The translations under genes and the position numbers were made by a program. This document shows positions 18,304 through 29,594 of a stretch of DNA of 64,000 nucleotides, one piece after another (position 1 is the stretch's first letter; every line of letters begins with the position of its first letter). The DNA is taken from positions 229,767 to 293,766 of the forward strand of contig NZ_LZDS01000012.1 in NCBI RefSeq assembly GCF_001678755.1, read 5' to 3'. The notes beneath the pieces were generated by a model, which was not told the origin of the DNA, did not search any database, and worked only from the letters and a program-made list of their open reading frames with translations. The stretch is from Acinetobacter gandensis. GTDB lineage: Bacteria; Pseudomonadota; Gammaproteobacteria; Pseudomonadales; Moraxellaceae.

Positions 18304-19851
18304 TTAAGCATCCAGTGTAATTAAATTACGACCTTGCATTTCTGCAGGGACAGGAACATTCATCAACGTTAATAGCGTTGGTGCAACGTCTGCTAATACA
18401 CCGCCTTCTGCAATCGTTGCTGAAGTAGGACCAACATAAATGAACGGAACAAGTTCAGTAGTATGTTGAGTATGCACCTGACCACTTTGGTAATCTTGCA
18501 TTTGTTCAACATTACCGTGATCGGCTGTAACCAACATGTGACCTTTATTTGCCATCACCGCTTCGTATACTCGACCTAAGCACGTATCCACCGCTTCAAC
18601 CGCCTTAACTGCAGCATCAAACACACCTGTATGGCCGACCATATCACCATTAGCAAAGTTCACAACCAATAGATCAAATTCACCTGAGTTAATTGCTGCA
18701 ACCAACTCATCCGTCACTTCATAAGCACTCATTTCCGGTTTTAGGTCATAAGTTGCAACACTTGGTGATGGAATTAAAATACGTTTTTCACCCGGATATT
18801 CATCTTCACGACCGCCGCTAAAGAAAAATGTCACATGTGCATATTTTTCAGTTTCAGCAATACGTAATTGTGTTTTACCCAAGTTAGATAGATATTCACC
18901 AATTGAGTTGTGTAATTCTTCTGGCATGTATGCCACAGGCGCATCAATCGTTGCTTGATAACGTGTCAACATCACAAATTTAGACAAGTTTGGAACAACT
19001 TTACGCTCAAAGCCCGCAAAGTCTTTTTCCACAAAAGCTTTGGTAATTTCGCGTGCACGGTCAGCACGGAAGTTCATGAAGACAACACTGTCGCCATCTT
19101 GAATTTTTGCAAGTTCACCAATACGTGTTGCTGTTACAAATTCATCTTTTTCATCTGCTGCATAAGCCAGCTCTAAACCTTCAACAGCAGTTTGTGCTGT
19201 ACGTGCAGCTTCACCTTCAGTCAGTAAACGATACGCTTGTTCTACACGGTCCCAACGATTGTCACGGTCCATTGCAAAGTAGCGACCAATCATTGTCGCA
19301 ATACGACCTTGACCTGGATATTGCGCAAATAATGCATCTAATTTTTCTAATGAAGGCTGAGCACTTTTTGGTGGCGTATCACGACCATCTAAAAATGCGT
19401 GTAAATATACTTTTGCGCCACGTTTTAAAGCAAGCTCAGCCATAGCGACGATATGATCTTCATGTGAATGAACACCACCTTCAGACAATAAGCCCATGAT
19501 ATGCACTGCACCATTGGTTGCTTTGGCTTTTTCAACAGCATCAACTAGTACTTCTTGTTCAAAAAAAGCACCTGTACGAATGTCTTTGGTAATACGAGTG
19601 AAGTCTTGATACAGTACACGACCTGCGCCAAGGTTCATGTGGCCTACTTCTGAGTTACCCATTTGTCCATCTGGAAGACCAACGTCTTCACCAGAACCTG
19701 AGATTAATCCATGCGGATGTTTTTCTTGCATTGCTGTTAAGTTTGGTCGCTTCGCTGCTAAAAAAGCATTATCTTCGACCGCTTCGCGATGACCCACACC
19801 ATCCATAATTACCAATACGTGTGGGATTTTGCCAGCAGTTGCATCCGTCAT
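18304..19851 (-). CDS. gpmI: 2,3-bisphosphoglycerate-independent phosphoglycerate mutase
   Basis: It interconverts 3- and 2-phosphoglycerate using two manganese ions and a phosphoserine. Seen: the N-terminal metal site VLVIMDGVG, the phosphoserine S67 in [11 protein letters not shown], the HSHEDH motif, DGRDTPPKS, the [12 protein letters not shown] motif and the C-terminal [11 protein letters not shown]. The length of 515 is typical. The downstream partner is ctp; the same gpmI-ctp order occurs in other gammaproteobacteria. Confidence 0.96.
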   Translation of the reverse strand: MTDATAGKIPHVLVIMDGVGHREAVEDNAFLAAKRPNLTAMQEKHPHGLISGSGEDVGLPDGQMGNSEVGHMNLGAGRVLYQDFTRITKDIRTGAFFEQEVLVDAVEKAKATNGAVHIMGLLSEGGVHSHEDHIVAMAELALKRGAKVYLHAFLDGRDTPPKSAQPSLEKLDALFAQYPGQGRIATMIGRYFAMDRDNRWDRVEQAYRLLTEGEAARTAQTAVEGLELAYAADEKDEFVTATRIGELAKIQDGDSVVFMNFRADRAREITKAFVEKDFAGFERKVVPNLSKFVMLTRYQATIDAPVAYMPEELHNSIGEYLSNLGKTQLRIAETEKYAHVTFFFSGGREDEYPGEKRILIPSPSVATYDLKPEMSAYEVTDELVAAINSGEFDLLVVNFANGDMVGHTGVFDAAVKAVEAVDTCLGRVYEAVMANKGHMLVTADHGNVEQMQDYQSGQVHTQHTTELVPFIYVGPTSATIAEGGVLADVAPTLLTLMNVPVPAEMQGRNLITLDA

Positions 19852-19973
19852 AATGAATACTCTTTCGTTTATAAATTAATCATCATATCTTACCGAACTT
19901 TCGGTGAAGACTCTATGTTGCGACCATAGTTAATCTTGGTCAGCAGCATTGTTTTACCCAATGTTGTGCCGAC

Positions 19974-21044
19974 TTAGCGGGCACGATGCAGCAGATAACC
20001 ACCTACTGCAAACATGAGAATAATCGGTACAAAAACGAACCATGCTGGAGATGGCGAATACACCAAACTTGCATAGCCGAGGAAATCTTGAAGGTAGAAG
20101 AAGCCAAGCCCAGCAAACAATGCAATGACCAGGCGAAAACCCATGGATTGTTGACGTAATGGCCCAAAAATAAATGAACAGGCAATCACCACCAAGGCAA
20201 TCAATGCAAATGGTGAACCGAATTTTTGCCAAAAGGCCAATTGGTAGGTTTTAGGCACTTGGCTATACTCATTCATATAGCTCATGAAACTGACCAATTG
20301 ACTCGGAGACAAATCTTCAGGATCAATTGTCACCATATGCACATATTTCGGCTGTAAAGCCAAAGATAAAGGCTGTTCTGCGTTTTGTTTTGTTACAGCA
20401 TCGCCCGTATTTAGCATATCCATTTGAATACTGTTTTGCAGCGTCCAAGCCCCATCTTTAATGAAGTTCCCCTGCTCTGCATCTAAGGTGCCACGTAGTC
20501 GATAGTTATCATCAAAATCAACCACTTGTACATCTTTGATCTGACCTTGCGAATTAGCATAATCAATGTAAATAAAACGCTGCCCTTCACGAGACCAATA
20601 GCCTTTTACCTCACCCAATTCAGCCGCAGTGCGATGACTCTTGACACTTTTTGCTTGCTCATTGGTATGTGGAATAACCCACTCACTTAAAGCAAAAGAC
20701 AGTACCACCAGAATTAACGCTGAACGAATCACCCAACCTACAATACGCCACAGACTAATGCCCACAGAACGCATGACAATCAATTCACTGTTAGACGCTA
20801 AAGTTCCTAGACCTAAAACCGCACCAATCAAAGCGGATATGGGTAATATTTCATATAAATAATTTGGTGAGTTCCACAATACATATTGCAAAGCATTCCA
20901 TGCATTGTAGCCTTCTTTCAACGAGCCCAATTCACCTAAATAAGTAAAAAGCACCTGTAAACCAGCCAAGACTGCTGTCGCACCTAACATGGCTAAAGCA
21001 GTGGTTTTGGTCACATGTTTTGCAACTATACGACGTGCCAACAT
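19974..21044 (-). CDS. lptG: LPS export ABC transporter permease LptG
   Basis: A subunit of the LptB2FGC inner-membrane complex that extracts LPS or LOS and passes it to LptA. The protein has six membrane segments, three at each end, flanking a large periplasmic beta-jellyroll (about residues 125-265), the YjgP/YjgQ family architecture. The N-terminal pattern (MLARRIVAKHV...TLASNSELIVMRSVGISLWRI) contains the coupling-helix region typical of LptG. It starts two bases after lptF ends, so the two are coupled. Confidence 0.93.
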   Translation of the reverse strand: MLARRIVAKHVTKTTALAMLGATAVLAGLQVLFTYLGELGSLKEGYNAWNALQYVLWNSPNYLYEILPISALIGAVLGLGTLASNSELIVMRSVGISLWRIVGWVIRSALILVVLSFALSEWVIPHTNEQAKSVKSHRTAAELGEVKGYWSREGQRFIYIDYANSQGQIKDVQVVDFDDNYRLRGTLDAEQGNFIKDGAWTLQNSIQMDMLNTGDAVTKQNAEQPLSLALQPKYVHMVTIDPEDLSPSQLVSFMSYMNEYSQVPKTYQLAFWQKFGSPFALIALVVIACSFIFGPLRQQSMGFRLVIALFAGLGFFYLQDFLGYASLVYSPSPAWFVFVPIILMFAVGGYLLHRAR

Positions 21045-21046
21045 TG

Positions 21047-22147
21047 TTAAGACCTCACTCGCTGAATTTGTTTCTTAATCTTGGGTGCCAACTTTTGTTT
21101 ACGTGAAAACAGTGCTGCCGCGATTGCATAAATCACCAAAACAAGTGGATAAGCAGCAATACCCATTTCATCTTTACTGATACGGGTTTTAATCGCCATT
21201 AAAGCCACAATTAGGCTGGCGAAGATCAATAAAGCTGGGAATAATTTTAAGTAACGGCCTTGACGCGGGCTCACTTCAGACAATGCCGTTGCCAACATCA
21301 ATGCCACAATAATGGTAAACGGTACAAAGATACGCCAACCCAATTCACTTGCAACGACAGGGTCATGGCGATTTTCCCAAAGTTTAGTCGTCGCTAATGC
21401 TTCAACTTCAGTACTTTCAAATTTCGCTTCTTTATCATTTTCTAAACGTAAACGATAACTTTGAAATTCTGCTTGTGTATAACGTGGTTGACCTGGATAG
21501 ATTTCATAACGACGTCCTTCAACCAAATCCACCACATTAGCATTATCATCCGGCACTTCAACACGCGTAGCTTCTTTCGCCAAGATAATCACATCTGGCT
21601 TACCATCTTTTTCTGCGCGTTGATAGAAGAAAATATCTTTGAGATTTTTACGATCTTCAGATAAATCACCTGCATAGATGGTATAGGGGCCAGAAGAAAT
21701 AAACTCTTTGGGACGTACGAGGTCAAAGCCTGTACGGACTGCTTGCGAAGTCGTCAAGGCTTCGTACTGACGGATGCCCCATGGCGATGCCCATAACATT
21801 AAGAAGGCTTGAACCGCCATAAAGACCACAGCCATCGGCACCAACAAACGTGCTAATCGATTGCGACTCACACCACTACTGTTCAGTACCGCCATTTCAT
21901 GGTCAACGTACAAACGACCAAATACCAACATCAAGCCAATGAAGAAACCCAATGGAAGAATCAAAGTTAAGAATTCAGGCAAACGATAACCAATGATGCT
22001 AAATAAAATACTTGCATCTAAGCGACCCTGAGCCGCAACCCCAAAGTACTTGATCAAACGGCCACCCATCATGATCAAGGTCAGTAAGGAAATCACGACG
22101 AGTGATGTTGACACCACTTGCTTGACCAGATAACGCCGAATAATCAA
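21047..22147 (-). CDS. lptF: LPS export ABC transporter permease LptF
   Basis: The partner permease of LptG in LPS transport. It starts MIIRRYLVKQVVSTSL, followed by the membrane segments, the coupling region (LYVDHEMAVLNSSGVSRNRLARLL), a periplasmic jellyroll (about 125-265) and three C-terminal membrane segments ending in a basic tail (KQKLAPKIKKQIQRVRS). First gene of lptF-lptG, divergent from pepA with a 159-base shared upstream region. Confidence 0.93.
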   Translation of the reverse strand: MIIRRYLVKQVVSTSLVVISLLTLIMMGGRLIKYFGVAAQGRLDASILFSIIGYRLPEFLTLILPLGFFIGLMLVFGRLYVDHEMAVLNSSGVSRNRLARLLVPMAVVFMAVQAFLMLWASPWGIRQYEALTTSQAVRTGFDLVRPKEFISSGPYTIYAGDLSEDRKNLKDIFFYQRAEKDGKPDVIILAKEATRVEVPDDNANVVDLVEGRRYEIYPGQPRYTQAEFQSYRLRLENDKEAKFESTEVEALATTKLWENRHDPVVASELGWRIFVPFTIIVALMLATALSEVSPRQGRYLKLFPALLIFASLIVALMAIKTRISKDEMGIAAYPLVLVIYAIAAALFSRKQKLAPKIKKQIQRVRS

Positions 22148-22297
22148 TTCAATTCTTCCAAAAATAGGGCAAATAAAAACTAGCGATAGTTTACCCGAAT
22201 GTTAAAAATATAAAACCTATACCCTTGTTACGCATTGAAACTCTATTCAGATAAATGTTTCAATGGTTTAATGGTTTATAAATTTAAAAAGGCATGA

Positions 22298-24155
<1,858 letters not shown>

Positions 24156-24192
24156 TTCGAAATGCAATACTGCTAGAACAAGGAGATGCACC

Positions 24193-24819
24193 ATGGCATT
24201 AAATGTAGGTCCCGAATTTAAACAGCGTTGGTTAAATGTGCCTGAAGCTGTACGCCAGACCTTTATTGATGACCTCGGTCGCATTTGCGATGTGTTGAAT
24301 CCCAGCACAGATATTCAACAGTGGTTGACGCACGATCAACAGCAGCAGAAAGTTTCATTTGAAAAAATTGAGACTGCTTATGCAGATTTGAAAGCTCAAC
24401 TGATTGAAGATGCTCGCATTCGTAAACAATTGGCCCTAGAAAAAGCGTTGGAAGAAAAACGTGCGGCTGAACAGGCTTATGCAGAACAATTGAAACGTGA
24501 TGAAGAAGTGCGTTTTGCTGCACAAACCCAAGCCTTGGCCATGATGCAAGTCAATTTAGATCGTGATGTACAGCACTATGCTTCGCGCTATCACAAAAAC
24601 CCTGAAACAGGTTTAGCTGGTTTATCACAACACCTTTCTGTGAGCGAAGGACAAATCCTGTCTGAACTCGAAAGTGTAAGAGTGCGTTTAGAACTCGAAG
24701 CTGAAACGCAGATTGAACAAGCCGTGCGCGAGTTCCGTGAAAAATTAAAAGTCGCTGCCCAAGAAGAAATTGAATATATCTTAGAAAATTCAAATTTTTC
24801 TACACAAAGCACTGAATAA
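24193..24819 (+). CDS. coiled-coil protein of unknown function
   Basis: A 208-residue soluble protein without a signal peptide. The N-terminal third is a globular-looking region (GPEFKQRWLNVPEAVRQTFIDDL); residues about 60-120 and 145-195 are rich in Glu, Lys, Ala and Gln and look like long helices or coiled coils (EKALEEKRAAEQAYAEQLK). ATG 24193 has AAGGAG seven bases upstream, one of the best sites in the window, so it is clearly expressed. It follows holC by 37 bases and may share its transcript. I do not recognise a named family. Confidence 0.8.
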   Translation: MALNVGPEFKQRWLNVPEAVRQTFIDDLGRICDVLNPSTDIQQWLTHDQQQQKVSFEKIETAYADLKAQLIEDARIRKQLALEKALEEKRAAEQAYAEQLKRDEEVRFAAQTQALAMMQVNLDRDVQHYASRYHKNPETGLAGLSQHLSVSEGQILSELESVRVRLELEAETQIEQAVREFREKLKVAAQEEIEYILENSNFSTQSTE

Positions 24820-24953
24820 GTGGACTCCATATTTTCAGTCCTTAACAAAGCTGTCATCAAATTGACATCTTTCTGCAACATGATGTTCATATCCCTGAAG
24901 CGGGCATCGACTTTGGGGAGCAAAATAATCATGCATCCAGACGGGACTGAAAC

Positions 24954-25172
24954 ATGGACATTATCCAACAGATTAATCAGAAGATATCCGCTTTAGCTGT
25001 AGGCGAAACTTGGAAGATTAGTGCTAAAGATTTATGGCTGAGTCATTCAGATTTTCACAGTATTTCCGTGTACTTAAGTCGTGAATCTGAAAAAGGTCAA
25101 TTTTCTATCAATCTACCAGTTCAAACGGCAATCCCCCATCCACTTGATATCGTGACTGTGACCAAACACTGA
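24954..25172 (+). CDS. small protein of unknown function
   Basis: A 72-residue acidic-to-neutral protein (MDIIQQINQKISALAVGE...) with no membrane segment or cysteine. A GGGA-type site lies about eight bases before the ATG. The codon pattern matches neighbouring genes and it is followed at once by a strong terminator, which supports a real gene. It is separated from the coiled-coil gene by 134 bases, which contain a TTGACA hexamer but no convincing -10. I do not recognise the family. Confidence 0.65.
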   Translation: MDIIQQINQKISALAVGETWKISAKDLWLSHSDFHSISVYLSRESEKGQFSINLPVQTAIPHPLDIVTVTKH

Positions 25173-25184
25173 TCGTTACGCAAT

Positions 25185-25212
25185 AAAAAAGCCCTACTTG
25201 GGCTTTTTTTAT
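25185..25212 (+). terminator. intrinsic terminator between the 72-aa gene and dedA
   Basis: The stem AAAAAAGCCC (25185-25194) / GGGCTTTTTT (25200-25209) has a five-base loop and a T-run. It is A/T-symmetric, so it can also serve the convergent dedA gene. Confidence 0.88.
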
Positions 25213-25226
25213 TTATTAACTGTAAT

Positions 25227-25772
25227 TTAGACCAAATCAGCAACTGCAGACACAGTATGACCTAAGAAAAATCCAATTCCTAAGAGTAATCCAATCCAGA
25301 TAAAACCGCCCAATACGTTATAAAACATAAAACTTGCTAAGTTCATATGCGCTGAACCTGCTGCAAACGGTGCAAATGAACGAACAAAAGGAACAAAGCG
25401 CGCCACTAAAATGGTCTTTCCGCCATGCTTCATAAAATATTTATTGGTTTTCACCATATATTCAGGCTTAAAGTAGCGTGTATGCTTATTAAAATATTTA
25501 ATGCCTAAGACGCTACCCGTATAGTAATTCACGCTATAGCCGAGTACCGATGCAACAAACAACATAATGCCCATAGTGTGCAAATGGATAACATCGGTGG
25601 TTGAACATAATGCGCCAATCGCGAGAAGCAAACTATCTCCCGGCAAAAAGAACATGAACACTGAACCTGTTTCAGCGAATATCACTAGGAATAAAATGGC
25701 ATAGATCCACACACCATAATTTTCCAGCAACAATGGCAACCACTGCTCTAGATTCAGCAAAAAATCAATCAT
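25227..25772 (-). CDS. DedA family membrane protein
   Basis: DedA/VTT proteins act in the inner membrane, and some recycle undecaprenyl phosphate or phosphatidylethanolamine. The 181-residue protein shows family motifs FAETGSVFMFFLPGDSLLLAIGAL, GYSVNYYTGSVLG and the arginine-containing VARFVPFVRSFAPFAAG. ATG 25772 (MIDFLLNL) is preferred to a GTG two codons earlier because of AGG spacing. It is monocistronic between two terminators. Confidence 0.9.
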   Translation of the reverse strand: MIDFLLNLEQWLPLLLENYGVWIYAILFLVIFAETGSVFMFFLPGDSLLLAIGALCSTTDVIHLHTMGIMLFVASVLGYSVNYYTGSVLGIKYFNKHTRYFKPEYMVKTNKYFMKHGGKTILVARFVPFVRSFAPFAAGSAHMNLASFMFYNVLGGFIWIGLLLGIGFFLGHTVSAVADLV

Positions 25773-25830
25773 TGTCACCTGTCTGATTATTCATCGTATT
25801 TGAAATACCGCGACACATTATCACCAAAAA

Positions 25831-25865
25831 TAAAAAAACAGTCTAATTTTTCAATCAGACTGTTT
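25831..25865 (-). terminator. intrinsic terminator after ribE
   Basis: The arms 25836-25844 and 25857-25865 (AAACAGTCT / AGACTGTTT) are perfect over nine bases. On the minus strand they are followed by TTTTTTTATTTTT. The site ends the nrdR-ribD-methyltransferase-ribE unit. Confidence 0.88.
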
Positions 25866-25884
25866 GGTTTTCGTTTCTTTAAAC

Positions 25885-26544
25885 TTATTTTAAGAAACCA
25901 TTTTGGGCCAAGAAATCCATACTAATTTTTGACTGTTGTGTCGTTTCAGCTGCTTTGTCGCCCATCAATAAACGTTCAATATAACGAGCTAAAACATCCA
26001 CTTCTAAATTCACTTTGGTCCCGGCTTTCCATGTAGCAATATTGGTTCGGTGTGCCGTATGTGGAATCAAATTCAAGCTCAACACATTGCCACGTAAGTG
26101 ATTGATGGTCAGGCTAATGCCATCCACAGTCACTGAACCCTTTTCTGCAAGATAACGTGCAATTTCTGCCGGTGCTGTGACTTCAAAATAAATCGAACGT
26201 GCATCTGAACGAACAATAGTAATTTCACCAACCGCATCGACATGACCACTGACAATGTGACCGCCGAAACGCGTGGTCGGTAACATGGCTTTTTCCACAT
26301 TAACCGGCTGCCCTGCTTTCCAATGTTCAAGCGTGGTTCGATTTAAGCTTTCACGAGATACATCCGCAGCATACCAATTACTACCAAAATCAATGACCGT
26401 TAGACAGATGCCATTGGTGGCAATTGAATCACCCAAATGTACATCAGACATATCAAGATCTGTTTGAATTCGCAGGCGAACATCACCGCCTACATTTTGA
26501 ATGCTTTCAACCTTGCCTAAACTTTCGATAATGCCTGTAAACAT
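25885..26544 (-). CDS. ribE: riboflavin synthase alpha chain
   Basis: It dismutates two 6,7-dimethyl-8-ribityllumazine molecules to riboflavin and a pyrimidine. Two lumazine-binding repeats are visible: MFTGIIESLGKV...GICLTV at the start and the second half containing FEVTAP and DGISLTINHL. The 219-residue length is standard. ATG 26544 (MFTGII) has AGGGA seven bases upstream. It is the last gene of the nrdR-ribD-methyltransferase-ribE unit, 33 bases after the methyltransferase gene. Confidence 0.95.
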   Translation of the reverse strand: MFTGIIESLGKVESIQNVGGDVRLRIQTDLDMSDVHLGDSIATNGICLTVIDFGSNWYAADVSRESLNRTTLEHWKAGQPVNVEKAMLPTTRFGGHIVSGHVDAVGEITIVRSDARSIYFEVTAPAEIARYLAEKGSVTVDGISLTINHLRGNVLSLNLIPHTAHRTNIATWKAGTKVNLEVDVLARYIERLLMGDKAAETTQQSKISMDFLAQNGFLK

Positions 26545-26577
26545 ATTCAATCCCTGATTAAAATGGGCGGTGATTTT

Positions 26578-27870
26578 TTACCACAAATCAAGCTGCGTGC
26601 TCACGCCTGAGGTATCTACACCACCTAATTCTGCAAAATGGTGGAGTTGACTCAACAACTGACGAATAGGTGGGCCTGATTTTGCGTGCGTATCAGTAAT
26701 CACAATAAATTCGAGTACGCGTGCACGCTCAGACTGACGTTGTTTACTCACGCGATAACGCGGCACATCTTGCGTCAATAAACTCACACGACCACGTTTA
26801 AGGTTGGCTTGTAACAAATCAGTCGCGCTGATATTACCATCGGTTGAATAGCTGGTCAGAATATAACGTGCGTTAATGGTTTCTAATAATTTTTCATACG
26901 CTTCTTTGGCATGCTTTGAAGAATTATAAGGGCTAGGACGTTCTTTACGCCATGCACGATCAATACCGCTCTTAAAGCCTTTGGTATCAGGGGTTGGAAG
27001 ATCGACCTGATCCCATAAGGTTAAAGCATTTAAAACATGATAATTACTGCTGTACGCATGTTGGTTATACGGTGGATCAAGATAGGCCACATCGACTTCA
27101 AAGCCACTCATTTGATTCGCTAAGTGCTGCGCATCCACACACCACATTTCTGCTGCTGGGCGTTTTGGATCGCCAATTTCACAAAAGCGACTCGGCGTTA
27201 ACCACAATAACGAGCCAATACGATCCAACGCGGCTTGGGTTTTACCGCCCCAACCATGATGGAAACTTTTGAATACACCACTGGTATTGCTAACAAAACT
27301 GGCTGAATACAACAGTGGTGCAAGTAACGCGCTCATTTCCACATCATCAATGGCACCCTGCGCCTGCCATGTAGCAATTTGCTGACGAATAGCATCAATA
27401 CGCATACCGTTGCGACGTTTAAAGAATAAACGGTCACGTGCCGGATCATATATTTCATCATTACGTGGGCATAGATTATGCGTTACCCAACCTTTGACTT
27501 CGGGTAAACGATTCAAGTAATCAATGGCTTTTTGATAGCCACCTAATTCTTTAAACGCAGGTGCTTCAGTACATGAGAGAATCGCACTGTTTAAAGCATG
27601 GCTATACGGTTCCCAGTCATTGGCAATCACACGATAACCATTTTGGCGGGCTAAACGTGAAACAACACCGGAACCAGCAAAAAAGTCGGCGAAAATAGGG
27701 GCACGACCATCTTCACGTTTTAAAGTTCCCGTTTGCTCAAGTGCTTCTAAAATCAGGTGTAACAGACGACGCTTGTTTCCCAAATAAGGAACCAATTGAT
27801 GGAAAAGATATTCGTCGGTGGTACGAGCCGCATGACGACGTTTGTGATAAACCGTAGACTCTGGATTCAT
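26578..27870 (-). CDS. orphan DNA adenine methyltransferase (DPPY, D12-like)
   Basis: A probable N6-adenine DNA methyltransferase. Motif X-like YLGNKRRLL (residues 29-37), the AdoMet-binding motif I FADFFAGSG (60-68) and catalytic DPPY (265-268, in VAYLDPPYNQHAYSSNYH) occur in the order of alpha/D12-type enzymes. It is 430 residues, longer than Dam, with no restriction endonuclease or specificity subunit nearby. The start overlaps the ribD stop by four bases (ATGA), and ribE follows 33 bases later, so it is embedded in the riboflavin unit. It appears related to the chromosomal adenine methyltransferase described in A. baumannii (AamA, A1S_0222); that link is from memory and not checked. Confidence 0.85.
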   Translation of the reverse strand: MNPESTVYHKRRHAARTTDEYLFHQLVPYLGNKRRLLHLILEALEQTGTLKREDGRAPIFADFFAGSGVVSRLARQNGYRVIANDWEPYSHALNSAILSCTEAPAFKELGGYQKAIDYLNRLPEVKGWVTHNLCPRNDEIYDPARDRLFFKRRNGMRIDAIRQQIATWQAQGAIDDVEMSALLAPLLYSASFVSNTSGVFKSFHHGWGGKTQAALDRIGSLLWLTPSRFCEIGDPKRPAAEMWCVDAQHLANQMSGFEVDVAYLDPPYNQHAYSSNYHVLNALTLWDQVDLPTPDTKGFKSGIDRAWRKERPSPYNSSKHAKEAYEKLLETINARYILTSYSTDGNISATDLLQANLKRGRVSLLTQDVPRYRVSKQRQSERARVLEFIVITDTHAKSGPPIRQLLSQLHHFAELGGVDTSGVSTQLDLW

Positions 27871-28967
27871 AGCGTCTCTTGAGAAGGGATTAACCTTAAG
27901 CGAATGTCGTCACCCAATTGAGTAACGTCTTTCAACTTAAATCGAAGCTGCTCTGCCATGCGGTTAAAATCCGCAGTAAACATTGCACGAGCTGACCGAC
28001 CCAAAAGCGTCGGTGCAACATAACTGATCATTTCATCGACCAATTGTTCTTGTAAGAAAGCGGTGGATAAAGTCGCACCTGCTTCCACCATCACATCATA
28101 AATTTGATGCTGCTGAACTAATATTTTTAGCAGTTCTGCTAATGGTTGTATTTCAAATTGTACCACGCCTAAATCGGCAAGTTCCTGACGAAATGGCCCC
28201 ATGACCATAACACTTTCAGGCTGTTCCAACATTTTTGCTGTGAGTGGCAAACGACCTTGACGGTCGAGAACGATTCTTTGCGGCTGAACAATTTTGCTTA
28301 AATCATCTATACCATCTAGCTGGCGCACATTGAGTTGGCAATCATCAGCCAAAACCGTTTCAATACCGGTGATGACAGCACCTGAAATTGCACGCCAATG
28401 CTGAACGTCTTGACGTGCCAATTCACCGGTAATCCATTTCGACTCACCGGATGCCATTGCAGTACGGCCATCCAAACTTGAAGCAACTTTAAGACGCACA
28501 TGAGGCATACTTGTAGCCATTGCCTTGAGGAAGCCCAAATTTAATTGATGTGCTTCTGCTTCGCAAACCCCTGTGATGACTTCAATTCCTGCATCACGCA
28601 GAATTTGTACACCTTTGCCTGCCACCAATGGATTCGGATCTGGACAGGCAACCACCACTTGCGCTACCCCAGCTTCAACTAAGCCTTTGGCACAAGGCGG
28701 TGTCCGGCCATAATGGGCACACGGCTCTAAAGTCACATAGGCTGTTGCACCACGTGCAGCTTCGCCTGCATCACGCATTGCAAAGACTTCAGCATGGGGT
28801 TGACCAGCTTTGGGATGAAACCCTTCTCCCACATGCTGTCCATCTTTGACAATGACACAGCCTACATTGGGATTCGGGCGGGTTGAATACTGACCTTGAT
28901 ATGCAAGCTGAATCGCACGTCGCATCCAAAATTCATGCTGCTCTCGCACTAGATTTGACTCAGACAT
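27867..28967 (-). CDS. ribD: bifunctional diaminohydroxyphosphoribosylaminopyrimidine deaminase / reductase
   Basis: It performs the second and third steps of riboflavin synthesis. The N-terminal deaminase domain (residues 10-150) has the zinc site HAEVFAM and the PCAHYGRTPPCAK signature. The C-terminal reductase domain (about 155-366) has RLKVASSLDGRTAMASGESKWITG and a late EAGATLSTAFL motif. The length of 366 equals E. coli RibD. Its stop overlaps the methyltransferase ATG, and it follows nrdR by 35 bases. Confidence 0.95.
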   Translation of the reverse strand: MSESNLVREQHEFWMRRAIQLAYQGQYSTRPNPNVGCVIVKDGQHVGEGFHPKAGQPHAEVFAMRDAGEAARGATAYVTLEPCAHYGRTPPCAKGLVEAGVAQVVVACPDPNPLVAGKGVQILRDAGIEVITGVCEAEAHQLNLGFLKAMATSMPHVRLKVASSLDGRTAMASGESKWITGELARQDVQHWRAISGAVITGIETVLADDCQLNVRQLDGIDDLSKIVQPQRIVLDRQGRLPLTAKMLEQPESVMVMGPFRQELADLGVVQFEIQPLAELLKILVQQHQIYDVMVEAGATLSTAFLQEQLVDEMISYVAPTLLGRSARAMFTADFNRMAEQLRFKLKDVTQLGDDIRLRLIPSQETL

Positions 28968-29002
28968 GACTTCACTCTTTATTCATACAAGGATTAGACA
29001 GC

Positions 29003-29461
29003 TTAGTGTTCACGCTGTTGCATCTGTTCGATTTGACGACGAAATGCTTCAACATCTTGGAAATCTTGATAAACCGAAGCAAAACGTACATAAGCGACAT
29101 GATCTAAAGCAAACAAAGATTGCATGACAATTTCACCAATGGTACGAGACTTTACATCGCGTTCACCCAAACGACGAATCTGTAATTGAATATCGCTGAG
29201 TACCGTTTCGATTTGTTCTTGTGTCACTGGACGCTTTTGCAAAGCATGCATCAAGGAACGACGAAGTTTTGCCTCATCAAACGGTTCACTTTTTGAATCC
29301 GACTTAATCACACGAGGCATGACCACTTCATAACTTTCAAAAGTGGTAAAACGTTCACCGCAACTAATACATTCACGGCGGCGGCGAATCTGACAGCCTT
29401 CAGCAGCAAGGCGAGAATCAATCACTTTACTGTCTTCAGCGTTGCAAAATGGACAATGCAT
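29003..29461 (-). CDS. nrdR: transcriptional repressor NrdR
   Basis: A zinc-ribbon and ATP-cone repressor of ribonucleotide reductase genes. Residues C3, C6, C31 and C34 ([14 protein letters not shown]) form the zinc ribbon; the ATP-cone follows from about residue 48 ([20 protein letters not shown]). At 152 residues it has the family's usual length. Start at ATG 29461, the canonical MHCPFCN beginning; an upstream TTG in frame is ignored. The nrdR-ribD adjacency is widespread in proteobacteria. Confidence 0.95.
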   Translation of the reverse strand: MHCPFCNAEDSKVIDSRLAAEGCQIRRRRECISCGERFTTFESYEVVMPRVIKSDSKSEPFDEAKLRRSLMHALQKRPVTQEQIETVLSDIQLQIRRLGERDVKSRTIGEIVMQSLFALDHVAYVRFASVYQDFQDVEAFRRQIEQMQQREH

Positions 29462-29542
29462 AGCGGTTAAATTGAACAAATCCGAATGGATTTAGAGTGT
29501 AGCAAAAATTTTTAATTTTGTAGAGCTTTACGCTAGATATGG

Positions 29543-29570
29543 AAAAAAAACAGCCCTTTCGGGCTGTTTT
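29543..29570 (-). terminator. intrinsic terminator after amtB
   Basis: A perfect 10-bp stem (29547-29556 with 29561-29570, AAAACAGCCC / GGGCTGTTTT) has a four-base loop. On the minus strand it is followed by eight T. It separates glnK-amtB from nrdR. Confidence 0.92.
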
Positions 29571-29594
29571 ACACAATATATTGATTATTGCTTA

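Noticed and set aside
24931..24996. A 21-codon frame with a GGGGAG site before the 72-residue gene
   Set aside because: It is very short, overlaps the 72-residue frame in another phase and has no composition suggesting a leader peptide.
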